The notes: a model not told the origin generated them from the sequence alone. 64,000 nucleotides of DNA from Pseudofrankia saprophytica (GCF_000235425.2 NZ_KI912266.1:1229389-1293388), one strand, 5' to 3'; shown: positions 1 through 9,000, numbered from the stretch's first letter. A program made the numbers and translations.

Positions 1-420
1 CGAGTGCTGGGCCAGTTTCGGGGTGCGCCGCGTGCCGGAGGAGGAGAAGGTGCGGGCGTCCGGGAACGCCGCCGGACCGGCGCGCCCCGGCCACCGGCCG
101 ATCCCGCGCCGAGCGACCCGGCCAGCACGTCCCGAGCGAGAAAGCGCGGTCCCACAGGCTGTTCGCCTGGCCCTCTCAGGCCCGCGAGGCGGCCAGGCCC
201 GGAGTCAGCGGCTCGTCCGGGCGAGCCTGCCGGCACCTTGTCCACCGACGGCAGCCTCACCGGCCGCCTCGTCGACTTCGCCGCGACCATCCTGAAGACC
301 ACCGTCGAGGTCGTCCACGGAAGACCGGCCAGAAGGCTTCGCCGCCTTACCGAAGCGCCGGGTCGTGTTCATGGTCGTTCAAAGTGGTCGAGACCACGAC
401 GCGGTCCCACCTGGCCTGGA

Positions 421-506
421 GGCCAGGCGCGCCCGGATGCCCGCGGACGCACCACCGTGGCACTGAAAAGCTGAAGGTCGGCAGTTCGACCCCGCCCCTG
501 CCCACG
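421..506 (+). pseudogene. Decayed tRNA-Phe-like sequence
   Basis: Positions 462-506 read like the 3' half of an actinobacterial tRNA-Phe: anticodon loop CTGAAAA with anticodon GAA, a variable region, a T-loop TTCGACC and an acceptor end CCTGCCCAC. From memory of the family there are about four mismatches over 45 nt. A GGCCAGG at 421-427 could pair with CCTGCCC at six of seven positions, but the intervening D-arm is unrecognisable, the 5' half is too long and the anticodon stem does not pair. I therefore call a relic, not a working tRNA. Such 3' halves are typical scars of integrative elements. Confidence 0.5.
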
Positions 507-586
507 AGCTGGATCCCCTGTTCGCTGGCCCTCCGGGCCGGCTTCCCGCAGGCCGCGACGTCTGCCCCGCGGGACGACTCCTGGAA

Positions 587-623
587 CCCCCGGTGTCGAG
601 CCTCGCTCGACCGAGGGGGTTTT
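587..623 (+). terminator. Hairpin terminator after the tRNA relic
   Basis: CCCCC pairs with GGGGG, followed by a 3x3 internal loop and a perfect 7-bp stem GTCGAGC/GCTCGAC with a 3-nt loop, then TTTT. This has the shape of an intrinsic terminator and may be a remnant of the old tRNA transcription unit. Confidence 0.5.
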
Positions 624-870
624 CATCATTTGACGACAACGCCCTCAGCGGAGTTCGTCGTCGAGATTCCGCAGCGTGGTCCGCTTTTCCTCCGGCACGG
701 CATGCGGGTAGATCGTCGCTGATGATGTGGTCGGCAGGACGCTGGAACGGCTGCCGGAGATCAGCCGTCACGCCATACGCGGTATCCAGCGAGCTCGGCG
801 GGTAGGACCTCCCCACGCCGGCGCGACGCCGACAGCGCGAGACCACAAGACCATCTGAAATGCGGCGAAG

Positions 871-912
871 GCGTCCAGCGGTGACAAGAGGGCGTCTAGC
901 AGTGACAAGGGG
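871..912 (+). repeat. 21-bp tandem duplication before the 919 gene
   Basis: Two head-to-tail copies, GCGTCCAGCGGTGACAAGAGG and a second copy with three changes, end at the ribosome binding site of the next gene (AAGGGGAG). The second copy supplies the Shine-Dalgarno-like AAGGGG; the first has AAGAGG. Confidence 0.55.
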
Positions 913-918
913 AGCGCA

Positions 919-1467
919 ATGGCGCAGTCCACCACCGCCGATGGCAAGACCACGACGAGCTCTCACAAGCTGGCTGGCGAACACCTGCTGGGGATCTACC
1001 TGAACGACCACCTGGCGGGCTCTACCGCGGGGCTGCGTCTCGCGCGCCGGCTGGCCGGCACACCCCACCAGCAGCTACCGATCGGCGCCGAGCTGTGGTC
1101 CATCGCCGAGGAGATCGACGAGGACCGGTCGGTGCTCATCGCACTGATGGAGCAGTTTGGGGCGCCGCGCCGACGCTACAAGATCACCGCTGGTCTGCTC
1201 GCCGAGCTGGTGGGTCGGCTGAAGTTGAACGGCCGCCTGTTGACCCGCTCCCCGCTGAGCACCATGATCGAGTTGGAGACGTTGCAACTGGGGGTGGAGG
1301 GCAAGCGGCTCGTCTGGGCGACGTTGCGCGCCTTGGCCGAGGAGGACCCGGGCCTGGGGCTGGACCCGCCGCGGTTCGACCAGCTGGAACAGCGGGCGAT
1401 CGGGCAGGCAGCGCGGCTGGACGCCATGCGCCTGCGCACCGGGCGTGCGGCCCTCATGGAGCGGTGA
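919..1467 (+). CDS. Conserved hypothetical helical protein
   Basis: A 182-residue, mostly alpha-helical, soluble-looking protein with no signal peptide. After a short polar N-terminus it reads as several amphipathic helices (about residues 18-50, 55-85, 88-115, 118-145, 150-180), the pattern of a small four-to-five-helix bundle. Repeated acidic pairs (AEEIDED, ALAEED) and regularly placed Leu/Arg suggest a ferritin-like or DUF892-like bundle, but I see no clear metal ligand set. ATG at 919 follows AAGGGGAGC at good spacing. A strong bidirectional hairpin lies downstream, with a stress gene converging on it. Function unknown. Confidence 0.75.
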   Translation: MAQSTTADGKTTTSSHKLAGEHLLGIYLNDHLAGSTAGLRLARRLAGTPHQQLPIGAELWSIAEEIDEDRSVLIALMEQFGAPRRRYKITAGLLAELVGRLKLNGRLLTRSPLSTMIELETLQLGVEGKRLVWATLRALAEEDPGLGLDPPRFDQLEQRAIGQAARLDAMRLRTGRAALMER

Positions 1468-1520
1468 CCACCTGTTCCTCCGGGCCGCCATCTCACGACT
1501 CCTGGCCGCCATCCCACGGG

Positions 1521-1558
1521 AGCAGCCCGCTGGCCGTCGCGGTGGCCAGCGGGCTGCT
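1521..1558. terminator. Bidirectional terminator between convergent genes
   Basis: A perfect 15-bp stem (AGCAGCCCGCTGGCC and its complement) with an 8-nt loop sits between the plus-strand hypothetical gene and the minus-strand csbD gene, and could terminate both transcripts. Confidence 0.8.
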
Positions 1559-1602
1559 GAGAAACCGGGGTAGGTGGACCTTCGCGAAGGGTGCCGCCAG
1601 GG

Positions 1603-1773
1603 TCAGCGCGTGGCGTCCTTGAGGTGCTCGCCGGCCTGCCTGACGTCCCCGCCGGCCTTCTCCGCGGCGCCGCGAGCCTCCAGCCCGGGGTCGCCGCTGA
1701 CGCGGCCTGCGGTCCGCTTGCTGCGTCCCGTGAAGCGCTGCAGCGTGTTCTTCATCTTGTCGACCATGGTCAT
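1603..1773 (-). CDS. csbD: CsbD-family general stress protein (small)
   Basis: Encodes 56 residues, starting MTMVDKMKNTLQRFTGRSKR and ending in EHLKDATR. The order 'KNTLQRFTGRSKRTAGRVSGDPGLEA', then EKAGGDVRQAGEHLKDA, matches the CsbD family pattern of an N-terminal helix, a Gly-Asp-Pro/Lys-x-Leu-Glu-x-x-Gly turn and a Lys/Ala-rich C-terminal helix. CsbD proteins are SigB-controlled stress proteins of unknown biochemical role in Bacillus. An AAGGAG ribosome binding site precedes the ATG, and a SigB/SigF-type promoter lies about 50 nt upstream. The gene is short enough to be missed by automatic callers. Confidence 0.85.
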   Translation of the reverse strand: MTMVDKMKNTLQRFTGRSKRTAGRVSGDPGLEARGAAEKAGGDVRQAGEHLKDATR

Positions 1774-1824
1774 CGAAACACTCCTTCAGTCCGGTGACCG
1801 CGCCCTGGCGATCGCTTTGCGGCT

Positions 1825-1848
1825 ATACCCGGTCTTGGACCGGCAACC
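1825..1848 (-). promoter_or_regulatory. SigB/SigF-type promoter of csbD
   Basis: On the minus strand, GGTT, a 14-nt spacer and GGGTAT match the general-stress sigma consensus GTTT-N14-16-GGGTA. It points at csbD with a short leader and an AAGGAG ribosome binding site. This predicts induction by osmotic or stationary-phase stress. Confidence 0.7.
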
Positions 1849-2403
1849 CGCGCGGCACGACGCACTGCCCGCACGCTCGCGCCAAGGCAGGGCACAGCGG
1901 CAGGGCGGCAGGGCGGACAGGACAGGGCACCGGCGGAACGATGCCGCCGCAGCCACTTTGATCCCGATTGATCCCGACAAACCGGAGAGATCAGCGGGGA
2001 GCACCACGGCGGTCGATGTTCTTCCCTGCGCGTGGGGGATTCGGATACCTGGGTTCCCACCTGCCACCGATATCTCACTCGACGCACATCGCCGACACAC
2101 CCAGACCAGGAGAACGGAACTCCACCGCCACAACATTGCCGGCATTGCCGGATGGTGCTGCCACGATAGCGGGGCGGGCTGTCCGGGTCCGCGCCGCTCT
2201 GCTGCAAAATCGGGTCATTCGAGGCGTGCCACGTCCACTCCGACCTGCGGGGTGGACCGGCGGCGCGGTCGAGTGCGACCGCCGGTTCCGCGCCTTGTTG
2301 GGGAGGAACCTATGCGACGCCGGGATCGAGACATCGGCGACCTTGCCGACCGCGTCGACCCCGCCCGCGGCCGGGTGTCGCTGGCTGATCGTCGGATGGC
2401 CTC
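1849..2403. other. Intergenic region between csbD and the kinase gene
   Basis: Separates the divergent csbD and kinase genes. Beyond the csbD promoter I see no gene and no clear kinase promoter; open frames here lack coding character. Confidence 0.5.
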
Positions 2404-5400
2404 GTGGGGCTGCTGACCCGGTTTGCCTCCTCGCGGCCCGCCGCTCGAGGCACCATGCCGGACGAGGGCGGAACCGTCACGGTCGTCGAACCGGAGCCGG
2501 GAGCGCCGCTACGCCCCCGCGACCCCGTCTTCGTCGGCTCCTACCGAATCCTTCGCCTACTCGGTGAGGGCGGCATGGGAACCGTCTATCTGGGCGAGGC
2601 CCTTGACGGCCGGCGAGTAGCGGTAAAGGTCATCCAGTCGGAGTACGCCCGGGACCCCGAGTTCCGCGAGCGGTTCCGCGCCGAGACCGCGCATGCCCGC
2701 CAGGTCTCGGAGTTCTACACCGCCGAGGTACTCGACGCCGACCCGGACGCCGCGTTGCCCTACCTGGTCACCGAGTTCGTCCCCGGGCCGACGCTGCGCG
2801 CCGCCGTGACGGCCGGCGGTCCGCTGGGCGCCGACGACCTCGCCCGCCTGGCTGTCGGCATGGCCGCCGCGCTGACCGCCATCCACGCCGCCGGGATCGC
2901 CCACCACGACCTCAAGCCGGGCAACGTCCTGCTCGGACCGTCCGGGCCGCGGGTCATCGACTTCGGTATCGCCAACGGCTTCGCCGGCCCGGCGGTCAAC
3001 CACAACGGACGTGGTGGCGGGCGGGGGCGCGGCCGGGGCCGGGGGCGCGGGCATGCCCACGACGCGGCTCAGATCGGTACCCCCGGCTACATGGCGCCGG
3101 AGCAGGCCCAGGGCGAGGAGGTCGGGCCCGCGGCGGACGTGTTCGCCTGGGCGGCGGTGATGACCTTCGCCGCGAGCGGGACACCACCGTTCGGCGAGGC
3201 CCCACCGGAGGAGCTGCTGCGGCGGGTGGGGCGGGACAGCCCGGACCTGAGCTCGCTGCCTCGCGACCTCGTCCCGCTGGTGCGCAAGGCGTTCAGCAAG
3301 GACCCTCAGGACCGTCCCTCCGCCGCCGACCTCCTCCTCACGTTGATGGGTGAGAAGTCGGCGGAGCACCGCTCGCCCGCCCCCCAGACCGTCCCGCGGC
3401 GCACGGCCATCGGCCCGGCCAGGCCGCCCGCGTCCTCGCCGGCGCCCGCGGCGCGGCCTGGGCGAGCGCTGCCCGCGGCGATGACGCCGCCGCCAGCGCT
3501 TGCCCGGCCGGTGCCGCCGCCTCTCGCCTCACCGCTGCCGCCGCTCCCCCTGCCGCCGCTCCCCTTGCCACCGCTGGTTCCGACACCGCTCGCGTTGCCG
3601 GTGGCGACCGCCCCGCCAACCGACCAGAACCAGGATCTGGACCAGGACCTGGCCACCCGAGGGCCGATCGCCGGGGCGGTCGAGACGGCCACCGCGGCAT
3701 CGGGTCCCGGCACGCCGACCGAGACCGAACCGATCTCCGTGGAGTCGGCCTGGGACGCGTCGCCGCTCCCGCCGGCCGAACGGGATGAGCGGGCCGAACG
3801 GGATGAGCGGGTCGGAGCCATCTCCGGCGTCGACGACAGCGACGTCGACGATGGTGATGCCACCGCGCTCGGCGAGGGCACGGCCGCGAACCAGCCAGCA
3901 GGCCAGCAGGTGGGCCAGCCAACGGACCAGCCAACGGATCTCGTGTCCGCGCCGGCCACCGGCCTCGCCGCCGCCGCGTCCGAGGCCGAGGCCGAGGCCG
4001 GCATGATCGATTCTGCCCCGGCCTCGGACGATCTCGACGCTCCGGCCGGTGCGCGCGCCGGTCACGAGCTGGCTGACGTCGCGGACGGCGATGCTCGCCC
4101 CCGGGCCGGCGAAGACGCCTCGGGCGGGTTCGTCGTGGAGCTCGCGGACGTCGATCCCCGCGAACCACTCGACGTCCCATTCCACGCCGTGCCCGCCGTG
4201 GACGCGCCTCCTTCGGAGGTGGTCTCGGAGGTGGTCGTCGACGGTATCTCCGACGATGCGCCCGCGGACGGGCCGGTTCTCGGCATCGCCGCGGAACCAG
4301 TCCTCGACCTCGGCATTCCCACGCCGGCGGCGGCCCAGTACCCCGTCCTCGACCCGCGGCCCACCGCCACCGGCCTGGACATCGGCGACCCGCTGGACAT
4401 CTCGCCGACGGACCCGCTGGGAATCGGCGACCTCGTCGGGGCCTTCCCTGACCCGTCACCGGCCGCCGACGAACCGGACATGGACGACCTGGTCGCCTCG
4501 GCGGTCCTCGACATCCCCGCGCCGAGGTCCACTCACCTCGCGAGGGTTCTTTCCGCCTCCAGCGACGCGGTGGAGCCGACCCCGGCGGCGCCAGCGGCCG
4601 CGGACGAGCCGGTGACGGACGAGCCGGCCGCGGACGAGCTGGTGGATGTGGTGCCGGCGGTCCCGCCAAGGCCGGACGCCTTCGTCAGCACCGAGCCGCT
4701 CGCGGACGTCGACATCGTCATCGAGGACATCGACGACGTCCCGGGAATCACCGAGATCACCGTCGCCGAGGTCGCCGCGGCACAGATCACCGTCGCGCAG
4801 GTCGCCGACCCCGTCGCCGCGCCGGCGGCGGTCGAGGCCGAGAACGAGGCGCCGAAGGACGACGCACCGCTGGACTACTCGCTCTCGTACGACTCGTCCC
4901 GGGACGATGCGGGGACGCCGGACGACGAGGAGGCCGAGGCCCCGTCGGCGCAGGCCGCCCCGGGCCTCGAGACCCCCGCGGCCATGGGGACCGAGCTGGT
5001 GCTCGCGCCGCGGTTCGACCCGGTGGCGGCCATCACCGAGCTGCTGCCCCCCGACGTCCTCGCCGCCCGCGCCGCCGCGACGGAGATCGACGTCGACGGC
5101 GTGATCGACGTGGGGCCGGGCTGGATACAGGAGACGGGCGGGAGGCCCGAAGCGACGCTCCAGCCCATCAGGATCGCCGAGCTGCACGCGCTCTGGGACG
5201 GCGAGGTCGATCTCGACCCGACGACGAGCGCGGCGGACGAGGCCGCCGAAACCGCCCTGGCCCTCAGGCCGGACGCCTCCCTGGCCGATCCCGGGATCGC
5301 CGCCGGATCAACGAGCCCGGCCGGCGAGCTCGCGGCGTCGTCGCGGGCGTTGCCGGCCGTGCCGGAGTCCTCGACGGCGCTGGCGACCTGGTCCCCCACT

Positions 5401-6447
5401 CCCCGCTCCCCCGCGACGGCCGCTTCCGATCGCGGGACGTTCGGGCCGGCTCCGCGGGCCCTGGCCGCCGGTACGTCCAACGGGACGTCGTCGTCCGAGA
5501 CGGCCGCCGAGGAGATGGACGACGCGACGGTCGCCACCGCGGAGACAGCCGACACCCCGGCTCGGGCTCCCGGCGCGCGGGCCCGCGCGCGGGCCGCTCG
5601 TCGCGGTGCCCGCCGGCGGCGGGTCACCACGATCATCGTCGCCGCGGTCGTCGCGCTGCTGGCCACGTTGGTGCCACTCGCCCTGCGTTCGACCGATGGT
5701 GCCGCGACGGTGGATACGACCGACGCGGCGAACGCGTCACCCGCGTCCTCGGTAGCGCCCGGCGCCGGCGCCGGCGCTCCGGGCGCGAGCGGCGCGCCCG
5801 CCGCCGGTGCTCCCTCCCCGTCCACCGCGGCCACCGCCGCACAGCCGCCGCCGGCGGCGGCCAGCAGCCCGGCCGCGGCCGGGGGCGCGCCGGTGGACGC
5901 GAAGGCGCGGCCGGGGGTCCCGGGGCTGTGGCTGCAGTCGGTGCCCGCCGGAGTGACCGTCAAGGTCATCGCGCCGTTCGACGGTGGCGCGGTGACGTCG
6001 TACCGGGTGACGGCGAACCCCGGTGGGGTACGCGAGCTCACCAAGCCGGGCATCTTCCAGGTCTCGGTCAACGGATGCGCCGAGGTCAGCGTGACCGTGC
6101 AGGCGATCGGCCCGGGAGGCTCCTCGTCGGCGTCGTCGCCGGTGAAGGCCCGTGGCTGCGTGCCGCCCGGCGAGCCGCGCGGGCTGCTGGCCATCCCGGA
6201 CGGCCACGGCCACCTCATCATCAACTGGGATACGCCGGCCAGCGTGGGTGGGAACCAGATCTCGCTGACCTATGAGCTGACGATCTACCGGACCGGCCCG
6301 GCCGGTGTCACCTCGGAGACGGTCAGCGTGACCGGCCACAGCTACACCCGGACCGCGCCCGGCCCCGCCGACCCGTACTTCCGCGTCACCCTCGCCGCCC
6401 GCAACACGGCCGGCGTCGGCCCCGCCGTCCTCGCCTGGGGCCAGTAG
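2404..6447 (+). CDS. Large transmembrane Ser/Thr protein kinase with C-terminal Fn3-like domain
   Basis: Hanks-type kinase of 1347 residues. The catalytic domain covers about residues 47-320: glycine loop GEGGMGTVYLGE (54-65), ATP-binding Lys in VAVKV (75), catalytic loop AHHDLKPGN (Asp169, non-RD because His precedes Asp), DFG (186-188) and GTPGYMAPEQ. A Gly/Arg-rich insert lies between DFG and GTPGYMAPE. About 750 residues of acidic, Ala/Pro/Asp-rich low-complexity linker follow, then a basic stretch and a single membrane helix near 1076-1097, an Ala/Pro spacer and an extracellular Fn3-like module ending at the stop. GTG at 2404 is used; ATG at 2455 is an equally plausible start. The extracellular Fn3 could bind wall or surface ligands. 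Substrates are unknown. Confidence 0.88.
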   Translation: MGLLTRFASSRPAARGTMPDEGGTVTVVEPEPGAPLRPRDPVFVGSYRILRLLGEGGMGTVYLGEALDGRRVAVKVIQSEYARDPEFRERFRAETAHARQVSEFYTAEVLDADPDAALPYLVTEFVPGPTLRAAVTAGGPLGADDLARLAVGMAAALTAIHAAGIAHHDLKPGNVLLGPSGPRVIDFGIANGFAGPAVNHNGRGGGRGRGRGRGRGHAHDAAQIGTPGYMAPEQAQGEEVGPAADVFAWAAVMTFAASGTPPFGEAPPEELLRRVGRDSPDLSSLPRDLVPLVRKAFSKDPQDRPSAADLLLTLMGEKSAEHRSPAPQTVPRRTAIGPARPPASSPAPAARPGRALPAAMTPPPALARPVPPPLASPLPPLPLPPLPLPPLVPTPLALPVATAPPTDQNQDLDQDLATRGPIAGAVETATAASGPGTPTETEPISVESAWDASPLPPAERDERAERDERVGAISGVDDSDVDDGDATALGEGTAANQPAGQQVGQPTDQPTDLVSAPATGLAAAASEAEAEAGMIDSAPASDDLDAPAGARAGHELADVADGDARPRAGEDASGGFVVELADVDPREPLDVPFHAVPAVDAPPSEVVSEVVVDGISDDAPADGPVLGIAAEPVLDLGIPTPAAAQYPVLDPRPTATGLDIGDPLDISPTDPLGIGDLVGAFPDPSPAADEPDMDDLVASAVLDIPAPRSTHLARVLSASSDAVEPTPAAPAAADEPVTDEPAADELVDVVPAVPPRPDAFVSTEPLADVDIVIEDIDDVPGITEITVAEVAAAQITVAQVADPVAAPAAVEAENEAPKDDAPLDYSLSYDSSRDDAGTPDDEEAEAPSAQAAPGLETPAAMGTELVLAPRFDPVAAITELLPPDVLAARAAATEIDVDGVIDVGPGWIQETGGRPEATLQPIRIAELHALWDGEVDLDPTTSAADEAAETALALRPDASLADPGIAAGSTSPAGELAASSRALPAVPESSTALATWSPTPRSPATAASDRGTFGPAPRALAAGTSNGTSSSETAAEEMDDATVATAETADTPARAPGARARARAARRGARRRRVTTIIVAAVVALLATLVPLALRSTDGAATVDTTDAANASPASSVAPGAGAGAPGASGAPAAGAPSPSTAATAAQPPPAAASSPAAAGGAPVDAKARPGVPGLWLQSVPAGVTVKVIAPFDGGAVTSYRVTANPGGVRELTKPGIFQVSVNGCAEVSVTVQAIGPGGSSSASSPVKARGCVPPGEPRGLLAIPDGHGHLIINWDTPASVGGNQISLTYELTIYRTGPAGVTSETVSVTGHSYTRTAPGPADPYFRVTLAARNTAGVGPAVLAWGQ

Positions 6448-6481
6448 GGCACGCATCGCGCCCCGCTCATCACGCGCTGGG

Positions 6482-6506
6482 GACGTCGGCCGCCCCGGCC
6501 GACGTC
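6482..6506 (+). terminator. Hairpin after the kinase gene
   Basis: A perfect 11-bp stem GACGTCGGCCG / CGGCCGACGTC with a CCC loop lies 35 nt after the kinase stop. No T tract follows, as is common in actinomycetes. Confidence 0.65.
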
Positions 6507-6679
6507 TCCAGCGGGGGGGGCGGCCGGCCGAGACGTCGGCGCGGGCGCCATCGGTCGGCGGTGGCCGGTGCCTCGCGCACGCATACACCGGGGACGGGCC
6601 GGACATCCATGGACGGATTGGCCTGAACGTGACCGGGGGAGAGGCCCGGCGAGGGGCCGCCAGGCTGCACACTGTGGCG

Positions 6680-7252
6680 ATGCCGGGACTGTTGCTGCCC
6701 CTATCCGCCGGTTTCCCCGTCTTCGGTCTGCACCCTGGTCTTCTCGAGCCACGCTGGCTGGAGCTCTGGGATACCCGACGGCCTCGCTCGGAGCAGGTGT
6801 GGCGGGTTTGCCTTGGCCACGGCGACGCGACGCACCTGGGGCCGAGAGTCATCGTGACGACGGTGCCCCGGCTGCCCGCGATCCAGGTCGGAGAGGTCCA
6901 CTACACCCCGACGGTGGCCGACGACGCGATCGGCTGGGCGCAGCAGAGCATGCTGCACGCGGTGGCCCCGGACTTCCCGGCGGACTCGCCGGACCGGCAG
7001 GAATGGTGGCGGTACCAGCTGGAGCTGGCCGGCTGGCTGTCGGGCAACCTGGACGCGGAGGACTGGACGGCGGTCTCGGTCCCCGTCGACGGGGTGGAGC
7101 TGCCGTTCTGGGTCCGCCAGCACGGCCCCGCCTGGGCGGCCTTCACCGAGACGGACGGTGGCTGGATCGCCTTGGACGGCATTCACCTCGGATTGCAGGG
7201 TCTCGCGCTGAGCACGGTCCGGGTTGCCGACTACCAGCCGATAACGGTCTGA
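6680..7252 (+). CDS. Conserved hypothetical protein
   Basis: About 190 residues from ATG 6680 (MPGLLLPLSAGFPVFGLHPG); GTG 6629 would add 17 residues of poorer composition. No membrane helix or signal peptide. Trp-rich (for example EWWRYQLELAGWL) with alternating hydrophobic strands, suggesting a compact alpha/beta protein. The segment VELPFWVRQHGPAWAAFTET followed by DGGWIALDG resembles small immunity-type or SUKH-like proteins, but I do not recognise a family with confidence. Its last ~110 bp overlap the 3' end of the convergent EAL gene, which is unusual. Confidence 0.6.
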   Translation: MPGLLLPLSAGFPVFGLHPGLLEPRWLELWDTRRPRSEQVWRVCLGHGDATHLGPRVIVTTVPRLPAIQVGEVHYTPTVADDAIGWAQQSMLHAVAPDFPADSPDRQEWWRYQLELAGWLSGNLDAEDWTAVSVPVDGVELPFWVRQHGPAWAAFTETDGGWIALDGIHLGLQGLALSTVRVADYQPITV

Positions 7253-8684
7253 ACGACGGCGACGCCGCCGGCCGGGCGATGTGGTTTCCCTGGCCGAGCC
7301 GGACCCGGGTCGCGCGCAGGGTGGTCAGCTCGGCCTCGGTCTCGATGCCCTCGGCGAGCACGCTGGCGCCGATCTCGTCCGCGATCTGGATGAGCGCGTT
7401 GGCGACGGCTCGGCGCGCCGGATCGGCGTCGATCCCATGGGTCAGGTAGTGGTCCATCTTCACCAGGTCGGGCCGCAATGCCAGGAACCGGGAAAGACCC
7501 GCGTACCCAGAGCCGATGTCGTCCGCACCGATCCGTACCCCACGCGCGCGCAGCTCCGCGAGCGTGCGGAACACCTCCGAATCGTCCTCGATCCGGGTGT
7601 GCTCGGTGATCTCCAGCAACAGCCGGCTCGGCTCGACGTCCTGGATCAGCTCGAGCAGCTCCGGTCCAATGGTGCCCGGAGAGACGTTGACCGACATGAA
7701 CACGTCCGGCGGCAGGTGCGGCAGGTAGGCGAGCGCGGCACGCACGGCGGCGAGCTCCAGCTCGGTACCGAGCCCGACCGCCGCCGCGCAGGCAAACCAC
7801 CGCTCCGGCTCACTGGCGCCGACCTCGACGGGTTGGCGCCAGCCGCCCGCGCGGTCCCGGACCGCGGTGACGGTCGCCCGGGCCGCCACTGGCACGTCCG
7901 CCGCCGGCAGATCACCAGCTGTCCGGGTGCCCTCACCGCCTGCCTGGGTGCCCTCGCCGGCCGCTGCCCGGGCTGACTGGATGCCCTCGCCGCCCGCCGC
8001 GTCGACCCGTGCGCCGTCCTCCTCGGCGGTAGTGGCTTCGGTGGCTTCGGTCACGTTGGACGGGAAGCGCGCCAGCGCCTCCACGCCCACGATCCGGCCA
8101 CCGGCGCCGAGATCCGCGATCGGCTGGAAGACCATGGTGGGGCCGCCGCCGTCGATGACCTCGCTGACCCGATCCCAGAACGCGGTACGCCGCTCCCAGA
8201 CCCGGTGCAGGTCCGACACGGAGTCGGTGATCACCTCGGCGACCAGGCGAAGGAACCGCCCGTCACGTTCCTGCAGGTCGGGGCGCGGGGCGTGGGACAG
8301 CGCCGCGAGCACGCCGTAGGGCGACCCGTCGCGCTCGAACACGGGCACCGCCGCGTACGCGCCGGCCCACGGTTCGCCGGTTGACGGCAGCGTTCCGGCG
8401 GGCATCTGCGCGCGGACGTCACGGATGATGTCGGGGCATTCGCCCGCGAGCACCAGCGTGTGGTGGCTGGCTACGCCGCGAAGGGTCGCGCCGGGGACGA
8501 CGCCGAACGACTCGCCGTCGCCGTCGAGCGCCTCGATGACGACGAGATCCTCCTCGGCGCGGGCCAGCCAGGCGACATCCATCCGCAGCCGGAGCCGCAC
8601 CGTCTCCAACAGGTCGGCGATGGTGCGATCGGGCGTCGGGACATCGAGAATCGGCCCAAACGTCCAGCTCCGCTCCCTGGGCAC
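7143..8684 (-). CDS. GAF-EAL domain protein (c-di-GMP phosphodiesterase-like)
   Basis: 513 residues. Residues ~20-160 look like a GAF sensor domain. The EAL domain begins near 185 and keeps the key residues: EAL signature (202-204), NVS Asn333, LEITE Glu358, Asp388-Asp389 in GADDIGSGY, Lys409, Glu445 in AEGIET and Gln465. It should hydrolyse or bind cyclic di-GMP. Two oddities: about 85 Ala/Gly/Glu-rich residues are inserted right after the EAL signature, where other EAL domains have a short loop; and after RPAASPSF the C-terminus runs on with Arg/Pro-rich residues that overlap the convergent gene, suggesting loss of the original stop. It has no GGDEF domain. Confidence 0.85.
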   Translation of the reverse strand: MPRERSWTFGPILDVPTPDRTIADLLETVRLRLRMDVAWLARAEEDLVVIEALDGDGESFGVVPGATLRGVASHHTLVLAGECPDIIRDVRAQMPAGTLPSTGEPWAGAYAAVPVFERDGSPYGVLAALSHAPRPDLQERDGRFLRLVAEVITDSVSDLHRVWERRTAFWDRVSEVIDGGGPTMVFQPIADLGAGGRIVGVEALARFPSNVTEATEATTAEEDGARVDAAGGEGIQSARAAAGEGTQAGGEGTRTAGDLPAADVPVAARATVTAVRDRAGGWRQPVEVGASEPERWFACAAAVGLGTELELAAVRAALAYLPHLPPDVFMSVNVSPGTIGPELLELIQDVEPSRLLLEITEHTRIEDDSEVFRTLAELRARGVRIGADDIGSGYAGLSRFLALRPDLVKMDHYLTHGIDADPARRAVANALIQIADEIGASVLAEGIETEAELTTLRATRVRLGQGNHIARPAASPSFRPLSAGSRQPGPCSARDPAIRGECRPRRSSHRPSR

Positions 8685-8847
8685 GGCTCACCCCCGAAGC
8701 AGCATTCCCCGCTGCCCGGGTTGGTCACCTCCCGGCGAGCACGCCCCGCCTGGCTGGTCGCGCCGCGTCGAGCGGCGCCGAGCAGCCCGCTCCGCGGCGA
8801 ACACGGCGAACACTGCGAAACCGACGGAAACGGGCGCGGACGAGATC

Positions 8848-8874
8848 GGGCGGCGCGCCTGAGGCGCGCCGCCC
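8848..8874. terminator. Perfect 12-bp hairpin
   Basis: GGGCGGCGCGCC, a TGA loop, and the exact complement. It lies about 165 nt upstream of the EAL start, so it may end a transcript coming from the bldC side. Confidence 0.55.
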
Positions 8875-9000
8875 GTCGTCCAGGTGGTGCCGTGCTGAAC
8901 ATCTGACCGGCACGCGCCCCGCCGCTGCGGGCCAAAGACAGCCCGACGGGTCGCGTGGGTCAAGCCGCGTCGATCAGAAGCGGGACAGGAACGTGAGCTG

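Larger units (their letters stand above)
1..918. other. Left-edge stretch without a supported gene
   Basis: No reading frame here has a recognisable domain; the open frames are Arg/Pro-rich and look like GC-skew artefacts. The stretch contains a tRNA-Phe-like relic (421-506), a hairpin followed by four T (587-623) and a 21-bp tandem repeat directly before the first gene (871-912). A gene cut by the left window edge cannot be excluded. Confidence 0.5.
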
